Source of the DNA: Porphyromonas uenonis DSM 23387 = JCM 13868
GTDB lineage: Bacteria > Bacteroidota > Bacteroidia > Bacteroidales > Porphyromonadaceae
Length of the DNA: 64,000 nucleotides
Assembly (NCBI RefSeq): GCF_000482365.1
Contig: NZ_AXVC01000018.1
Coordinates: 62,001-126,000 of the forward strand
Direction: 5' to 3'
Shown: positions 23,363 through 32,942 of the stretch, piece after piece
Position numbering within the stretch: the stretch's first letter is position 1
How the letters are laid out: each line of letters starts with the position of its first letter
Notes under the pieces: model-generated
Told to the model about the DNA's origin: nothing
The model's database searches: none
What the model saw: only the letters and a program-made list of their open reading frames with translations
Translations under genes and position numbers: made by a program

Positions 23363-24106
23363 TCAAAGGTAAAGAAAGTTTTTGAGAGAAGCGGGAATAT
23401 CGCCTTTGAGTTCCTCACGCGAACCTTGCCATGCGACCTGCCCTTTGTCTAGATATAGGATGTGATCAGCGATAGTCTTGATGGAGTTCATGTCATGCGT
23501 GTTGATGACTGTCGTGATCTGGTACTCCTCGGTGAGCTCTTTGAGGAGCTTGTCTATCGAAGCCGAGGTGGTGGGGTCTAGTCCAGAGTTTGGCTCATCG
23601 CAGAAGAGGTAGTGCGGGTTGAGCGCCACAGCTCGAGCTATGGCGACGCGCTTCATCATGCCCCCGCTGATCTCGGAGGGGAACTTGCTCTGAGCGCCTT
23701 CTAGACCGACTCGATCGAGGAGTGCCATCGCATGCGCTTTGCGCTCTCGTGGCGATAGCTTGGAGAAGAGCTGGAGCGGGAAGAGGACATTCTCTAGAAC
23801 GGTCATACTATCGAAGAGTGCCGACCCCTGAAAGAGCACGCCCGTCACTTGTCTTAGGCTCTTGAGATCCTCCTTAGACAAGAGCGTCATATTGTTCCCG
23901 TCAAAGAGTATCTCGCCCGACGAAGGCTGTATGAGACCTATGAGGCACTTGAGCATCACGGTCTTGCCAGCGCCACTGCGTCCGATGATGCAGCTGATGC
24001 TCCCAGGCTTAAAGGAGGCGTTGATTTGGTTCAGCACCACTTTGTCGTCAAACTCTTTGCAGAGCTCCCTGACCTCTATGATCTTAGTTCCCTTACCCTT
24101 TGTCAT
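23363..24106 (-). CDS. mlaF: MlaF-like lipid transport ABC ATPase
   Basis: ATPase of 247 residues of the Mla/YrbF group, which power phospholipid movement between inner and outer membranes. The ATG at 24106 (MTKGKGTKIIEVREL) is preferred over the upstream frame start at 24163 because it begins 3 bp after the mlaE stop. Walker A GRSGAGKT lies near 40-47, the signature is ISGGMMKR, a variant typical of MlaF, and Walker B LFCDEPNSGLD follows. It pairs with MlaE directly upstream. A gene for the MCE protein MlaD, which usually follows in such clusters, is not here. Confidence 0.9.
   Translation of the reverse strand: MTKGKGTKIIEVRELCKEFDDKVVLNQINASFKPGSISCIIGRSGAGKTVMLKCLIGLIQPSSGEILFDGNNMTLLSKEDLKSLRQVTGVLFQGSALFDSMTVLENVLFPLQLFSKLSPRERKAHAMALLDRVGLEGAQSKFPSEISGGMMKRVAIARAVALNPHYLFCDEPNSGLDPTTSASIDKLLKELTEEYQITTVINTHDMNSIKTIADHILYLDKGQVAWQGSREELKGDIPASLKNFLYL
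23364..23371 (-). promoter_or_regulatory. Candidate -7 box for HlyD/ABC exporter operon
   Basis: Minus strand TACCTTTG, an exact TAnnTTTG match, 38 bp upstream of the chosen HlyD start and overlapping the mlaF stop codon at 23363-23365. Confidence 0.5.
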
Positions 24107-24108
24107 AC

Positions 24109-24864
24109 CTACATAAACAATAGACTGGTGAGTACGACGTCGGCGAGGAGTATGAGCACGCAACTAGAGACCACCGCATTGGTGCTGGCGCGTCCTACGC
24201 CGAGAGCGCCCCCCTTGACCGTATAGCCGAAGTAACTAGCGCCCGACGAGATGATGAAGGCGTAGACAAGAGACTTGATGATGGAGTAAAAGATGTTGCG
24301 AGTGACGAAGAAGGTCTGCAGTCCCATCTCAAAGTCCGACGGCGTGATCGAGGGAATAAAGTAAGTCGCCAAGTATCCGCCCACCAGCCCTGTAGACATG
24401 CTGATGACGCTCAGTACGGGGATGAAGAGCATGAGCCCAAGGATCTTGGGGAGGATGAGGAAGTTGGCCGAGTTGACTCCCATAATCTCCATAGCGTCGA
24501 TCTGCTCCGTCACACGCATGGTGGCTAGCTCGGAGGCGATGCTAGAGCCGACCTTGCCCGCGAGGATAAGACACATGATAGAGGATGAGAACTCGAGAAA
24601 CATAATCTCGCGGCTGGCATACCCTATGGTAAAACGGGGAATCAGTGGCGAGTTCATATTGATTGTCAACTGGATCGTAATCACCGTGCCAATGAAAAAG
24701 CTGATGATCACCACGATCCATATGGAGTCAAGACCATACTTAGCCATCTCGCGGATCAGCTGCTTGAAGAAGATGCCCCACTTCTTCGGGCGTCTGAAGA
24801 CCTGCGCCATGAGGAGTGTGTACTCGCCCATGACACTGAGCGCATTGCTGATCGGATTAGCCAT
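24109..24864 (-). CDS. mlaE: MlaE-like phospholipid transport permease
   Basis: Membrane protein of 251 residues with about five helices. The stretch LEFSSSIMCLILAGKVGSSIASELATMRVTEQIDAMEIMG matches the most conserved part of the MlaE/YrbE family (about 90-130), and the C-terminal GASYFGYTVKGGALGVGRASTNAVV is equally typical. Together with MlaF it should form the core of the lipid transporter of the inner membrane. It follows the MFS gene by 42 bp on the same strand. Confidence 0.93.
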   Translation of the reverse strand: MANPISNALSVMGEYTLLMAQVFRRPKKWGIFFKQLIREMAKYGLDSIWIVVIISFFIGTVITIQLTINMNSPLIPRFTIGYASREIMFLEFSSSIMCLILAGKVGSSIASELATMRVTEQIDAMEIMGVNSANFLILPKILGLMLFIPVLSVISMSTGLVGGYLATYFIPSITPSDFEMGLQTFFVTRNIFYSIIKSLVYAFIISSGASYFGYTVKGGALGVGRASTNAVVSSCVLILLADVVLTSLLFM

Positions 24865-24906
24865 AGCTTAGCGGACTCGGATGGTGCTTAGCTCATTTTC
24901 TCTCTC

Positions 24907-26181
24907 CTAAGCGGACTGAGCCTTCGAGAGTTGCTTGGGATGAAAGAGAAGCCAGAAGAGGATTCCCGTGACTAGCGCATAGCCTGCGAAGATGTACCAG
25001 ACGGTCGTCCAGTCGGTCACCTTGGCTATGGTAAAGTGCTCTACAACCCAGCCGGCGCCTAGCGAACCGATGACGACGCCTAACCCGTTGGTCATCAAGA
25101 GGAAGAGCCCCTGAGCACTGGCGCGCATCGAGGGTGAGACGGACTGATCGACAAACATGGAGCCGGAGATGTTGAAGAAGTCAAACGCCATCCCGTAGAC
25201 GACCATTGATAGAACGAGTGCTATGATGCCCGGCATCCCGGGGTTGCCTATGCCAAAGAGTCCGAAGCGTAGGAACCACGCCGCGAAGCTCATCGTCATC
25301 ACGCCCTTGATGCCAAAACGCTTTAAGAAGAACGGGATCGCTAGGATAAAGAGTGTCTCCGAGATCTGGGAGAGCGATAGGAGGATGTTAGGATACTTGA
25401 CCGCAAAGCTATCGGCATACTCAGCGGCCCCCTTGAAGTGGTCGAGGTACATATTGCCGTAAGCATTGGTCACCTGTAGCGCTGCACCCAGGAGTATGCA
25501 GAAGGTAAAGAAGACCGCCATCTGCCTATTCTTAAAGAGCACCAGAGCATCCAGCCCTAGTATAGATAGGAGAGAGCGACGACCCTCTTGAGCCTTCTTG
25601 ACGCCGTGCGGTACTGCAGGTAGTGTCCAGGCGTAGATCGCTAGGGCGATAGCGGCAAAGGCGCCTAGATTGAACTGCATCGGGCTGTCCATCCACTTAA
25701 ATAGGTTGACCAGCCACATCGCTACGATAAAGCCGATGGTACCCCAGACACGTATCGGGGGAAAGTCCTTGACGATGTCAGCCTGCACTGTGCCAAGTGC
25801 GTGATAAGCGACCGTATTGGAGAGCGATAGGGTCGGCATGAAGAAGAGGTTGACCCCAAAGATAACCAGCCAAGTGGTTGCAAAGGGTGTCCCTACGGGT
25901 AGGCAGCCGACAGCGATCAGACAGGCGCCTGTCAGCAGGTGGCAGATCGAGAGCAGGCGCTCAGCACCGACCCAGCGGTCAGCGATGATACCAGTCAGTG
26001 CGGGTGTGATGATAGCAGCAAAGCCTGCGGTAGCAAAGAGTCCGCCGACCTCCTGCCCATCGTACTGCATCACATTGCCCATGTAGCGTCCCATAGAGAT
26101 GAGCCATGCCCCCCAGATGAAGAACTGAAGGAAGTTCATCACGATTAGCTTGAGCTTGATCTGTTCCTTTTCTTTAGTCAT
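24907..26181 (-). CDS. MFS nucleoside:H+ symporter family transporter (NupG-like)
   Basis: Twelve-helix permease of 424 residues. The N-terminus KLKLIVMNFLQFFIWGAWLISMGRYM and the following GGLFATAGFAAIITPALTGIIADRW are typical of Bacteroidota nucleoside permeases of the NHS family. Predicted to import nucleosides with protons. It lies between a DUF4270 lipoprotein (32 bp upstream) and mlaE; a functional link to either is not evident. The substrate is inferred from family resemblance. Confidence 0.85.
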   Translation of the reverse strand: MTKEKEQIKLKLIVMNFLQFFIWGAWLISMGRYMGNVMQYDGQEVGGLFATAGFAAIITPALTGIIADRWVGAERLLSICHLLTGACLIAVGCLPVGTPFATTWLVIFGVNLFFMPTLSLSNTVAYHALGTVQADIVKDFPPIRVWGTIGFIVAMWLVNLFKWMDSPMQFNLGAFAAIALAIYAWTLPAVPHGVKKAQEGRRSLLSILGLDALVLFKNRQMAVFFTFCILLGAALQVTNAYGNMYLDHFKGAAEYADSFAVKYPNILLSLSQISETLFILAIPFFLKRFGIKGVMTMSFAAWFLRFGLFGIGNPGMPGIIALVLSMVVYGMAFDFFNISGSMFVDQSVSPSMRASAQGLFLLMTNGLGVVIGSLGAGWVVEHFTIAKVTDWTTVWYIFAGYALVTGILFWLLFHPKQLSKAQSA

Positions 26182-26213
26182 ACCTTTAGTCGCTAATGTG
26201 TCTCTTCTGAGGC

Positions 26214-27644
26214 TTATCGCCGATTATAAAAACCTGTTCCGATGACGCCCAGCTTGAATCCTTTAGCACCCCACTTGAGCTGTACCGCTGAGGGGTAGAG
26301 TAGGTTGGTGATAGCAACCGCCTGCCCAGCCGATCCTGATGTCGACGCTAGCTCCGTGGCAACGGGGATCAGGAGTAGCTCTAAGTCTTTGGTGACGCGA
26401 TGGGTGCCATCCGCATCAGTCACCATATTGCCCCGCATATGCGCCTCAATGAGGTGACTGATATTGCTAAATGTATAGTTGCGATCTAGGACACTATAGC
26501 GCCCAGAGACGAACGAGGTAGAGGCGACCAAGGGGTCGTTGACACTCTTCGCAAAGAAGTGCGCCACACTGTCCTTCGGTATGAGGAGTAGCTGAGGGGG
26601 CGGGTTGAAGTGGGTATCCACATTGGGGACGTCCACCGCTATTTGTAGCTTGCCCTCGTTGATGACCCAGCCGAAGCCCTCCTTATCCTTACTCATCTTC
26701 TCGTACTCGTGGAGCAGTCGGCTGAGCTCATCCTTGCTGCAGGTGAGCTTCGTGACGACGCCTGCTGGAGACTTGATATAGGTCTTGCCCTCAGACGATG
26801 GCTTGAGCAACCTATCCAGATAGGTGTGCTTCAGACTGTTCAGCGCGTAGAGGCTCTTGTTGTTGCTAAAAACTTCCCAAGTGGGCTTGTAGACTGTCGA
26901 GTCCACCCCCTTGGACGACTTTTGCGTAGTCTCATAGGTGTAGAAGATGCGGAGAGCCGTTGAGTAGACCGAGATGACATGTCCCGTACCCGTTGTTGAG
27001 GTGACGTAGAGTCCACGAAGTAGATTGGACTCGAAGGCATCCTGCGAGGCAAACCACTCGGGATGCTCACGAGAGGCTTTGAGAAAGCGCTCTCCCAGCT
27101 CATTCGGCACTCGTATCGTCAGTCCCTTGATCCCTGTCGTGTCGGAGGGACGGTAAGTCAGTTCGCCGAGTAGCTTGGCCCCTTGTGTATAAGGTGTCAA
27201 GTCGTCTACCGAGTAGCGACTCTTGGGCAGAGGCTTGGTGATCTCATAGACCTGCGCCTTGCCCCAGGTTGTCGTGTCACCGACGCCGCTGAGGTAAGAG
27301 AGGATGATATTGACCGAGTCAATGCGATCGTTGACAGGCTTATGGGTGAAAGTGAAGCCTGGAGCGCACTGCAAGCGGTTGATATAGGAAGCCTCAAAGT
27401 CTCCAAAGACGGGATCTGATATCTGTCCCAGCAACGAGATAGCACTACGACTATATATAGAGTCTAGAGGTATCGTCTCAGCACGAAAGATGAGCGAATC
27501 CCCACGCGCCGCGACAAGGTCTCTCTCGGGTCGCAGACTGCCTCCGAGTGTGGAGTAAGCATCGTTGCAAGAGGTGAGTCCTAAAGTGCATAAGATGCAG
27601 ATCAGGAGTGGCATCTGGAGGGTATGTAGTAAAGTCCGATTCAT
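26214..27644 (-). CDS. DUF4270 family lipoprotein
   Basis: Exported protein of 476 residues whose N-terminus MNRTLLHTLQMPLLICILCTLGLTSC ends in a lipobox with Cys at about 26. The first 130 residues (LGGSLRPERDLV, SRSAISLLGQISDPVFGDFEASYINRLQ and SVNIILSY) match DUF4270, a large Bacteroidota family of unknown function, probably surface lipoproteins. No catalytic motif is visible. A promoter-like TACCTTTG lies at 27734-27741, giving a leader of roughly 80 bases. Confidence 0.85.
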   Translation of the reverse strand: MNRTLLHTLQMPLLICILCTLGLTSCNDAYSTLGGSLRPERDLVAARGDSLIFRAETIPLDSIYSRSAISLLGQISDPVFGDFEASYINRLQCAPGFTFTHKPVNDRIDSVNIILSYLSGVGDTTTWGKAQVYEITKPLPKSRYSVDDLTPYTQGAKLLGELTYRPSDTTGIKGLTIRVPNELGERFLKASREHPEWFASQDAFESNLLRGLYVTSTTGTGHVISVYSTALRIFYTYETTQKSSKGVDSTVYKPTWEVFSNNKSLYALNSLKHTYLDRLLKPSSEGKTYIKSPAGVVTKLTCSKDELSRLLHEYEKMSKDKEGFGWVINEGKLQIAVDVPNVDTHFNPPPQLLLIPKDSVAHFFAKSVNDPLVASTSFVSGRYSVLDRNYTFSNISHLIEAHMRGNMVTDADGTHRVTKDLELLLIPVATELASTSGSAGQAVAITNLLYPSAVQLKWGAKGFKLGVIGTGFYNRR

Positions 27645-27733
27645 AGATTCAGTTTAAGTGTCAGGCGCTCGGCTTGCAGTCTCGGTAGATGAGATAGAGA
27701 CCATCCGCAAGCATCTGACAGGTAATCTAGCTC

Positions 27734-27741
27734 CAAAGGTA
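27734..27741 (-). promoter_or_regulatory. Candidate -7 box for DUF4270 lipoprotein gene
   Basis: Minus strand TACCTTTG, an exact TAnnTTTG match, 89 bp upstream of the start at 27644. Confidence 0.45.
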
Positions 27742-27796
27742 AGGAAAAAAACGATTTGACCGTACATTCCTAAGAAGCAAGATAGGGCCGACGCAT

Positions 27797-27930
27797 GATA
27801 ACCTGCCGTCTAGGGACTGCGCAGGACGATAACTAGGGATGTGCTGTTCGACCATCGCTACAGAGGGTTCGAGTATCACTACAGAGTGGCTAGGGAACCT
27901 CTCTGATTACACCTTTCTCGCGAAGAATGG
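27797..27930 (+). repeat. Dispersed intergenic repeat D, copy 1
   Basis: About 130 bp matching the reverse complement of 40543-40653 throughout, with shared segments GCCGTCTAG, ACGAT-AACTA, CTACAGAGTGGCTA and ACCTCTCTGATTAC. Copy 1 has an extra 21-bp tandem duplication of the TTCGA-nATCnCTACAGAG segment (around 27846-27887). Its core (27821-27852) recurs at 14764-14795. It runs directly into dyad array locus 4. Confidence 0.75.
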
Positions 27931-28105
27931 AATTCCTCCGTAAGAATTTCCCCAATAGCTACCTAGGAAATCAAAAATATCCACGGAGGAAAGAAAAAAT
28001 TCTTCGGAGGAATCAAATGATACTTCGGAGGAATCAAAAAATAAGTCCGAAGAATTTGCCCATTTCCTAGGTAGCAAATGGGCAAATTTCTAGGTAGGAA
28101 ATCAG
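27931..28105. repeat. Dyad array (locus 4) enclosed by a 13-bp inverted repeat
   Basis: Three units of 21-22 bp (about 27989-28052) share CTTCGGAGGAATC or CCGAAGAATT. They sit inside a perfect inverted repeat, CTACCTAGGAAAT (27959-27971) and ATTTCCTAGGTAG (28062-28074), and a further CTAGGTAGGAAAT follows at about 28091. Together with repeat D this fills nearly all of the 575-bp gap between the DUF4270 gene and mscL. Confidence 0.75.
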
Positions 28106-28147
28106 ACGAGCGCGGTTTTTTATCAAGCATCAGCCCTGAGGAGCAAG

Positions 28148-28192
28148 AAAAAGCACCGCCCTCGTAGGAGAGACCTTCGAGAGCGGTGCTTT
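28148..28192 (-). terminator. Rho-independent terminator downstream of mscL
   Basis: Stem AAAGCACCGC / GCGGTGCTTT with additional internal pairing (CTCG / CGAG); on the minus strand the stem is followed by TTTTTCTTGC. It ends the rsmG-MBL-gcvP-mscL transcript. Confidence 0.8.
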
Positions 28193-28219
28193 AGTTCTGT
28201 AGACTAGAGGTCGGTCGAC

Positions 28220-28645
28220 TTACTGCTTCTTGTCGAGCAGGTTGCGGATCTCGGTCAGTAGCTTGACCTCGTCAGAGGGCTCAGGAGCTGGTGCTTCGGG
28301 CTCCTCGTGCTTTCTCCTCAGTTTGTTGATCGCACGAATCATCATGAAGATGACGAGAGCGATGATGAGGAAGTCAACGACGTTCTGTATGAAGAGACCG
28401 TAGTTGAGCGTAGTCGCTGAGACGATCTCCTCGCCGACCTCATTGAACTCAGCGGGCTTGATCTCATAGGCTAGCTCGGAGAAGTTGATACCTCCCGTAA
28501 AGAGCCCGATGAGAGGCATCAGGATGTCATCAACGAGTGAGGAGACGATCTTGCCAAAGGCTCCCCCGATGATGATACCGACAGCCATGTCCATGACGTT
28601 GCCCCGAAGGACAAACTCTTTGAATTCTTGCTTGAAGCTTGCCAT
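28220..28645 (-). CDS. mscL: Large-conductance mechanosensitive channel MscL
   Basis: Homopentameric inner-membrane channel of 141 residues that opens on hypo-osmotic shock. The first helix [30 protein letters not shown] (about 11-40) contains the constriction-forming Gly/Ala pattern; the second helix is near 75-103 ([24 protein letters not shown]), and a charged amphipathic C-terminus ([16 protein letters not shown]) follows. Length is normal. It starts 9 bp after gcvP, an odd partner for a channel, which suggests simple co-transcription. Confidence 0.95.
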   Translation of the reverse strand: MASFKQEFKEFVLRGNVMDMAVGIIIGGAFGKIVSSLVDDILMPLIGLFTGGINFSELAYEIKPAEFNEVGEEIVSATTLNYGLFIQNVVDFLIIALVIFMMIRAINKLRRKHEEPEAPAPEPSDEVKLLTEIRNLLDKKQ

Positions 28646-28653
28646 AATCTTGT

Positions 28654-31539
28654 TTATTTAGTTAGTTGATCGATTACTTCAGGCGTGCAGGCACAGAAAG
28701 CTGGGATCAGGTTGCGGTCGCCAAAGCCATTGTCTATGCGAGAGACATTGACCCAAAACTTATTGTCCTGTAGATAGGGTAGTGCGAAGGCGGCTTGCTG
28801 ACGTGTGTAAGCGTGATGCCACTCGTCGGCACAGACCTCGTACTGGGGGTGAGGTGCGTTCTTGATGACATTGTCCTCAGCGTCAGCCTTGCCCGAGGCG
28901 ATATCCTGTGCCTCTTGGTAGATCTGATTCATCACTGCGACAAAGCGATCGAGCTCAGCCTTGCTCTCGCTCTCGGTCGGCTCGATCATGAGCGTACCGT
29001 GAACGGGAAAAGAAACCGTCGGAGCGTGATAACCGAAGTCCATCAGACGCTTAGAGATGTCGCCCTCGTCGACGCCTGCCTGAGCCTTGACACCACGACA
29101 GTCGAGGATCATCTCGTGTCCGACGAAGCCGCGGTCGCCCGTGTAGACGACGCCGTAGTTGTCGTGGAAGCGAGCCTTCAGATAGTTGGCATTGAGGATC
29201 GCCATAGCGGTTGCCTGGCGTAGGCCTTCGTAGCCTAGTAAGCGAATGTAAGCGTAGGTGATCACAAAGACGCCAGCACTACCGAAGGGAGCTGCCGACA
29301 CTTGGTTCGTCGCATCAGACCAGCGCTCCACATGCTTGGGTAGATAGGGCACCAAGTGCTCAGTGACACAGATCGGACCGACGCCAGGACCGCCACCACC
29401 GTGCGGGATAGCAAAGGTCTTGTGCAGGTTCAGGTGGCAGACGTCAGCTCCCATATAGCCTGGGTTGGTCCAGCCGACCTGAGCATTGAGATTGGCGCCG
29501 TCCATGTAGACCTGTCCGCCGATCTCGTGGATGCGGTCAATGATCGTACGGATGTTGCTCTCGAAGATACCGTGCGTACTTGGGTAGGTGATCATGATGG
29601 CTGCGATACGATCCTTGTACTGCTCGGTGAGCTCCATAAAGTGATCCATATCAATGTCGCCATTGTCGGCCGTGCGGACGGTGATCGTGTCAAAGCCTGC
29701 CTGTACAGCACTGGCGGGGTTGGTACCGTGTGCAGAAGCGGGAAGGATGATGAGGTCACGAGCGCCCTGACCTGTAGCCTGTAGGTAGCTACGTATGACA
29801 CGCAGACCGGTGTACTCACCCGCAGCACCTGAGTTAGGCTGTAGCGAAACGCCCTTCATACCGGTGATCTCGCAGAGGAGTGCCGACAGGTTGCGTATCA
29901 TCTCTAGGTAGCCCTCGACTTGGTCATCGGGAGCGTAGGGATGGATATAGGCAAACTGCGGATTGCTCAGCTGAGCCACCTCCGAAGCCGCATTGAGCTT
30001 CATGGTGCAGGAGCCTAGCGAAATCATCGACTGAGCGAGCGAGATGTCCTTGCGGTCTAGTCGCTTGATGTAGCGCATCAGCTCGGTCTCGGAGTGATAC
30101 TTTTGGAAAGTCTCATACTGTAGGAAGTCACTCTGGCGAGCGAACTTCTTATCAAAGTAAACCTTCGTGTCGTCTACCTCGGTACCCTCGATGTCTCCAT
30201 CTTTGCCCTGAAGCTGAGAGAAGATGTAGAGGAGGACTGAGAGGTCGCTCTCGAGCGTGGTCTCGTCGATGCTGATACCGATGTGACGACCATCCTCGTA
30301 GTAGCGCAGGTTAACCTGACAGTCGAGGGCGATCTCACGGAGCTTTTCGGCTGAAAGGCCTTCGGGTAGCTCGATGTATAGGGTATCGAAGAAGTTGTCG
30401 TTGAGCTGCTTGTAGCCCATCGCTACGAGCTGATCGGCTAGATAGCCCGCATAAGCGTGGATACGGTGAGCGATGTCACGTAGTCCCTCGGGACCGTGGT
30501 AGACAGCATAGAAGCCACTCATCGTAGCCAGCAGAGCTTGTGCCGTACAGATATTGCTGGTGGCACGCTCACGCTTGATGTGCTGCTCACGTGTCTGGAG
30601 AGCTAGGCGGTAAGCGGGATGACCGTAGGTATCTTTGGAAATGCCGATGATACGTCCAGGGATGGTGCGCTTGAAGTCCATCGTCGAGGCAAGATAGCCT
30701 GCGCTAGGTCCGCCGAAGTACATCGGGATACCAAAGCGCTGAGCCGATCCGAAGACGATGTCTGCGCCCCACTCGCCTGGAGGCGTGAGGAGTATGAGAC
30801 TCATCAGGTCGGCCGCGACGGCAACACGTGTGCCGGCAGCCTTGGCACGCTCCATAAAGTCGTGGTAGCAATTGATACGACCCTTCTCGTCGGGGTACTG
30901 GATGATAGCTCCGAAGACCTTGTCCGTAAAGTCAAAGGTCTCGTAGTCGCCTACGACGATCTCCATGCCTTGCTGGGGAACGCGTGTCTGAATGACCGCC
31001 TGCGTAGAGGCAAAGACACGCTTGTCGATGAAGAGCTGGTTGGCGCCCGCCTTCTTTTGCTCTCTCGGACGCTCGTTGTAGAGCATGAGGGCAGCCTCGG
31101 CTCCTGCGGTAGCTTCGTCGAGTAGTGAGCAGTTCGTCAGAGGTAGTCCCGTCAGGTCGGTGATGACCGTCTGGAAGTTAAAGAGCGCCTCAAGACGACC
31201 CTGCGATACCTCAGCCTGGTAAGGTGTGTAGCTGGTGTACCAAACGGGGTTCTCTAGGACATTGCGAATGATAGGCTGTGGGGTTACGGTATCGTACCAG
31301 CCCATACCGATGTATGAGGTGAAGATACGGTTGCGAGACCCTAGCTCGAAGAGATGCTCGCTGAGCTCACGCTCGGTCATAGGCTCAGGTAGGTCAAGGG
31401 GCTTCTCAAGGAAGATACCCTCGGGGTAGACCTTGTGCATCAACGCATCGACGCTGTCTACGCCGACGACCTTGAGCATCTCAGGCAGATCAGCCTCGGA
31501 AATGCCTATGTGACGATAGGCAAAGTTTCTTGTATCCAT
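28654..31539 (-). CDS. gcvP: Glycine dehydrogenase (decarboxylating), P-protein
   Basis: Pyridoxal-phosphate enzyme of the glycine cleavage system, single chain of 961 residues as in E. coli. It decarboxylates glycine and passes the aminomethyl group to lipoylated H-protein. The PLP lysine is Lys707 in [16 protein letters not shown]. The N-terminal half ([33 protein letters not shown]) and C-terminal ends match the full family length, with no sign of the split two-subunit form. Genes for GcvT and GcvH are not in the window; lipA, needed to make lipoyl-H protein, is at 56 kb. It follows an MBL hydrolase gene by 5 bp. Confidence 0.96.
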   Translation of the reverse strand: MDTRNFAYRHIGISEADLPEMLKVVGVDSVDALMHKVYPEGIFLEKPLDLPEPMTERELSEHLFELGSRNRIFTSYIGMGWYDTVTPQPIIRNVLENPVWYTSYTPYQAEVSQGRLEALFNFQTVITDLTGLPLTNCSLLDEATAGAEAALMLYNERPREQKKAGANQLFIDKRVFASTQAVIQTRVPQQGMEIVVGDYETFDFTDKVFGAIIQYPDEKGRINCYHDFMERAKAAGTRVAVAADLMSLILLTPPGEWGADIVFGSAQRFGIPMYFGGPSAGYLASTMDFKRTIPGRIIGISKDTYGHPAYRLALQTREQHIKRERATSNICTAQALLATMSGFYAVYHGPEGLRDIAHRIHAYAGYLADQLVAMGYKQLNDNFFDTLYIELPEGLSAEKLREIALDCQVNLRYYEDGRHIGISIDETTLESDLSVLLYIFSQLQGKDGDIEGTEVDDTKVYFDKKFARQSDFLQYETFQKYHSETELMRYIKRLDRKDISLAQSMISLGSCTMKLNAASEVAQLSNPQFAYIHPYAPDDQVEGYLEMIRNLSALLCEITGMKGVSLQPNSGAAGEYTGLRVIRSYLQATGQGARDLIILPASAHGTNPASAVQAGFDTITVRTADNGDIDMDHFMELTEQYKDRIAAIMITYPSTHGIFESNIRTIIDRIHEIGGQVYMDGANLNAQVGWTNPGYMGADVCHLNLHKTFAIPHGGGGPGVGPICVTEHLVPYLPKHVERWSDATNQVSAAPFGSAGVFVITYAYIRLLGYEGLRQATAMAILNANYLKARFHDNYGVVYTGDRGFVGHEMILDCRGVKAQAGVDEGDISKRLMDFGYHAPTVSFPVHGTLMIEPTESESKAELDRFVAVMNQIYQEAQDIASGKADAEDNVIKNAPHPQYEVCADEWHHAYTRQQAAFALPYLQDNKFWVNVSRIDNGFGDRNLIPAFCACTPEVIDQLTK

Positions 31540-31544
31540 CTATT

Positions 31545-32198
31545 TTAGTTGATATAAGGGTTATTACTTTTTTCGTTGTATATGGTTGTGTGCGGCCCAT
31601 GACCTGGGTAGACGATGGTGTCGTCGGGTAGGGGACGCAGTTGAGTCTTGATGCTGTGCAGGAGCGTCTGGTAGTCGCCGCCTGGTAGGTCACTACGACC
31701 GATGTCACCTCTGAAGAGTACGTCGCCCGTGAAGACGATATGCTCGCTCGGTAGGTAGTAGGCGACGTGTCCTGCTGTGTGTCCTGGTACGAAGAGGTCA
31801 TAGATAGCTACCTCGCCCAGTCGTAGCGGTTGATCGCTCGGTAGAGGGCGTATCTGAGACAGGTCGAAGGCTTCCTCTGGTACCTCAAAGCCCCAAGCAC
31901 GCATCTGCGCTTCGGGAGAGACCGCCTGCGCTAACTCGGTAGCGTGCGCATACGCCTTTGCCTCGGGGAAAGCTTGGAGCGCCCAGGACAAGCCCCAGAT
32001 GTGGTCAAAGTGTAGGTGCGTGAAGAGGAGCAGGTCTACGCTCAGTCCCCACTGCTTGATGCGCTGTGCGAGACGCTCCTGCTCGCTCACGGTGGCGCAT
32101 CCGCAGTCGATGATGGCTGCGTGGCCGTCGCTGGTCGAGAGGAGGTAAGTGTTTTCCTGTATGATGTTACATACGAATGTAGATACTTCGCAGTTCAT
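31545..32198 (-). CDS. MBL-fold hydrolase (glyoxalase II-like)
   Basis: Cytoplasmic metallo-beta-lactamase-fold protein of 217 residues. The ATG at 32198 (MNCEVSTFVCNIIQENTYLL) is chosen; the frame runs to 32243 but that would overlap rsmG. The metal-binding HLHFDH motif (THLHFDHIWG) is present, with a later PGHTAGHVAYY histidine, FTGDVLFRGDIGRSD and a closing YPGHGPHTTI, matching the small hydrolases often annotated hydroxyacylglutathione hydrolase. Glutathione is not established in this genus, so the substrate is unknown. In tandem between rsmG and gcvP. Confidence 0.88.
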   Translation of the reverse strand: MNCEVSTFVCNIIQENTYLLSTSDGHAAIIDCGCATVSEQERLAQRIKQWGLSVDLLLFTHLHFDHIWGLSWALQAFPEAKAYAHATELAQAVSPEAQMRAWGFEVPEEAFDLSQIRPLPSDQPLRLGEVAIYDLFVPGHTAGHVAYYLPSEHIVFTGDVLFRGDIGRSDLPGGDYQTLLHSIKTQLRPLPDDTIVYPGHGPHTTIYNEKSNNPYIN

Positions 32199-32211
32199 AG
32201 TTCTTTTTCTG

Positions 32212-32886
32212 TTAGTTGGTTCGTTTGCCCTGCTTAGCGACATAGACGATCCATTTGTCCTGATAGTAGTCGGGGTAGTCGGCCAGTGTACTGATCGCTG
32301 TGAGCTGTGCGTTCACGCCCGCCTGCGCTATCTCCTCGCTGAGGTCGCCGCCCTTGAGACAGTAGATGCCCGAGCGGGGAGCCCGTGAACCGTGGAGCAT
32401 ATGCTGTGTGTATTTATAGAGTAGCTCCAGAGGCATCGCCGCACGAGACACGACGTAGTCGCAGCGCTGGTCGCAGCTCTCGACACGTGTGTGATGCGTA
32501 GAGACATTGGTCAAGCCTATCTCGTCAGCGATGGACTGAGCGACGTGGAGCTTCTTGGCGATGCTGTCGATCAGCAGGAACTGGTACTGAGGAAACAGGA
32601 TAGCTAGCGGGATGCTGGGGAAGCCTCCGCCACAGCCCACATCGGCAATGGTGAAGCTGGTCGGCTCGTCGGGCAGGAGCCAGGCGAGCGCCAGTGAGTG
32701 CATCACGTGGTGCAGATAGAGATTGTCAATGTCTCGTCGGGAGATGACGTTGATGCGTGCGTTCCACTCTCTGTAGAGCGGATAGAGAGCGGTCAACTGC
32801 TGTGTGGCAGTTGGTGAGAGCGCAGGAAACTGCCTCAGGAGCCTATCCAATTGCTCCGTGGGGGTAGTACTTGGTGTGATGGGCAT
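32212..32886 (-). CDS. rsmG: 16S rRNA (guanine527-N7)-methyltransferase RsmG (GidB)
   Basis: SAM-dependent methyltransferase of 224 residues that modifies G527 of 16S rRNA. SAM-binding motif DVGCGGGFPSIPLAILFP lies near 77-94, preceded by the family-typical NVISRRDIDNLYLHHVMHSL and followed by DSIAKKLHVA. Length is normal. First gene of a run rsmG-MBL-gcvP-mscL, with a promoter-like TACATTTG at 32934-32941 (minus strand) that directly abuts the clpB terminator. Confidence 0.95.
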   Translation of the reverse strand: MPITPSTTPTEQLDRLLRQFPALSPTATQQLTALYPLYREWNARINVISRRDIDNLYLHHVMHSLALAWLLPDEPTSFTIADVGCGGGFPSIPLAILFPQYQFLLIDSIAKKLHVAQSIADEIGLTNVSTHHTRVESCDQRCDYVVSRAAMPLELLYKYTQHMLHGSRAPRSGIYCLKGGDLSEEIAQAGVNAQLTAISTLADYPDYYQDKWIVYVAKQGKRTN

Positions 32887-32933
32887 CTCTAGGGCGCACG
32901 GTTAATTGCAGGAGGGTACATCGTATCCCTCCA

Positions 32934-32941
32934 CAAATGTA
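32934..32941 (-). promoter_or_regulatory. Candidate -7 box for rsmG operon
   Basis: Minus strand TACATTTG, an exact TAnnTTTG match, 47 bp upstream of rsmG, immediately after the T-tract of the clpB terminator. Confidence 0.5.
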
Positions 32942-32942
32942 C

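Noticed and set aside
31540-31544. Glycine riboswitch in front of gcvP
   Set aside because: Only 5 bp separate gcvP from the upstream gene.
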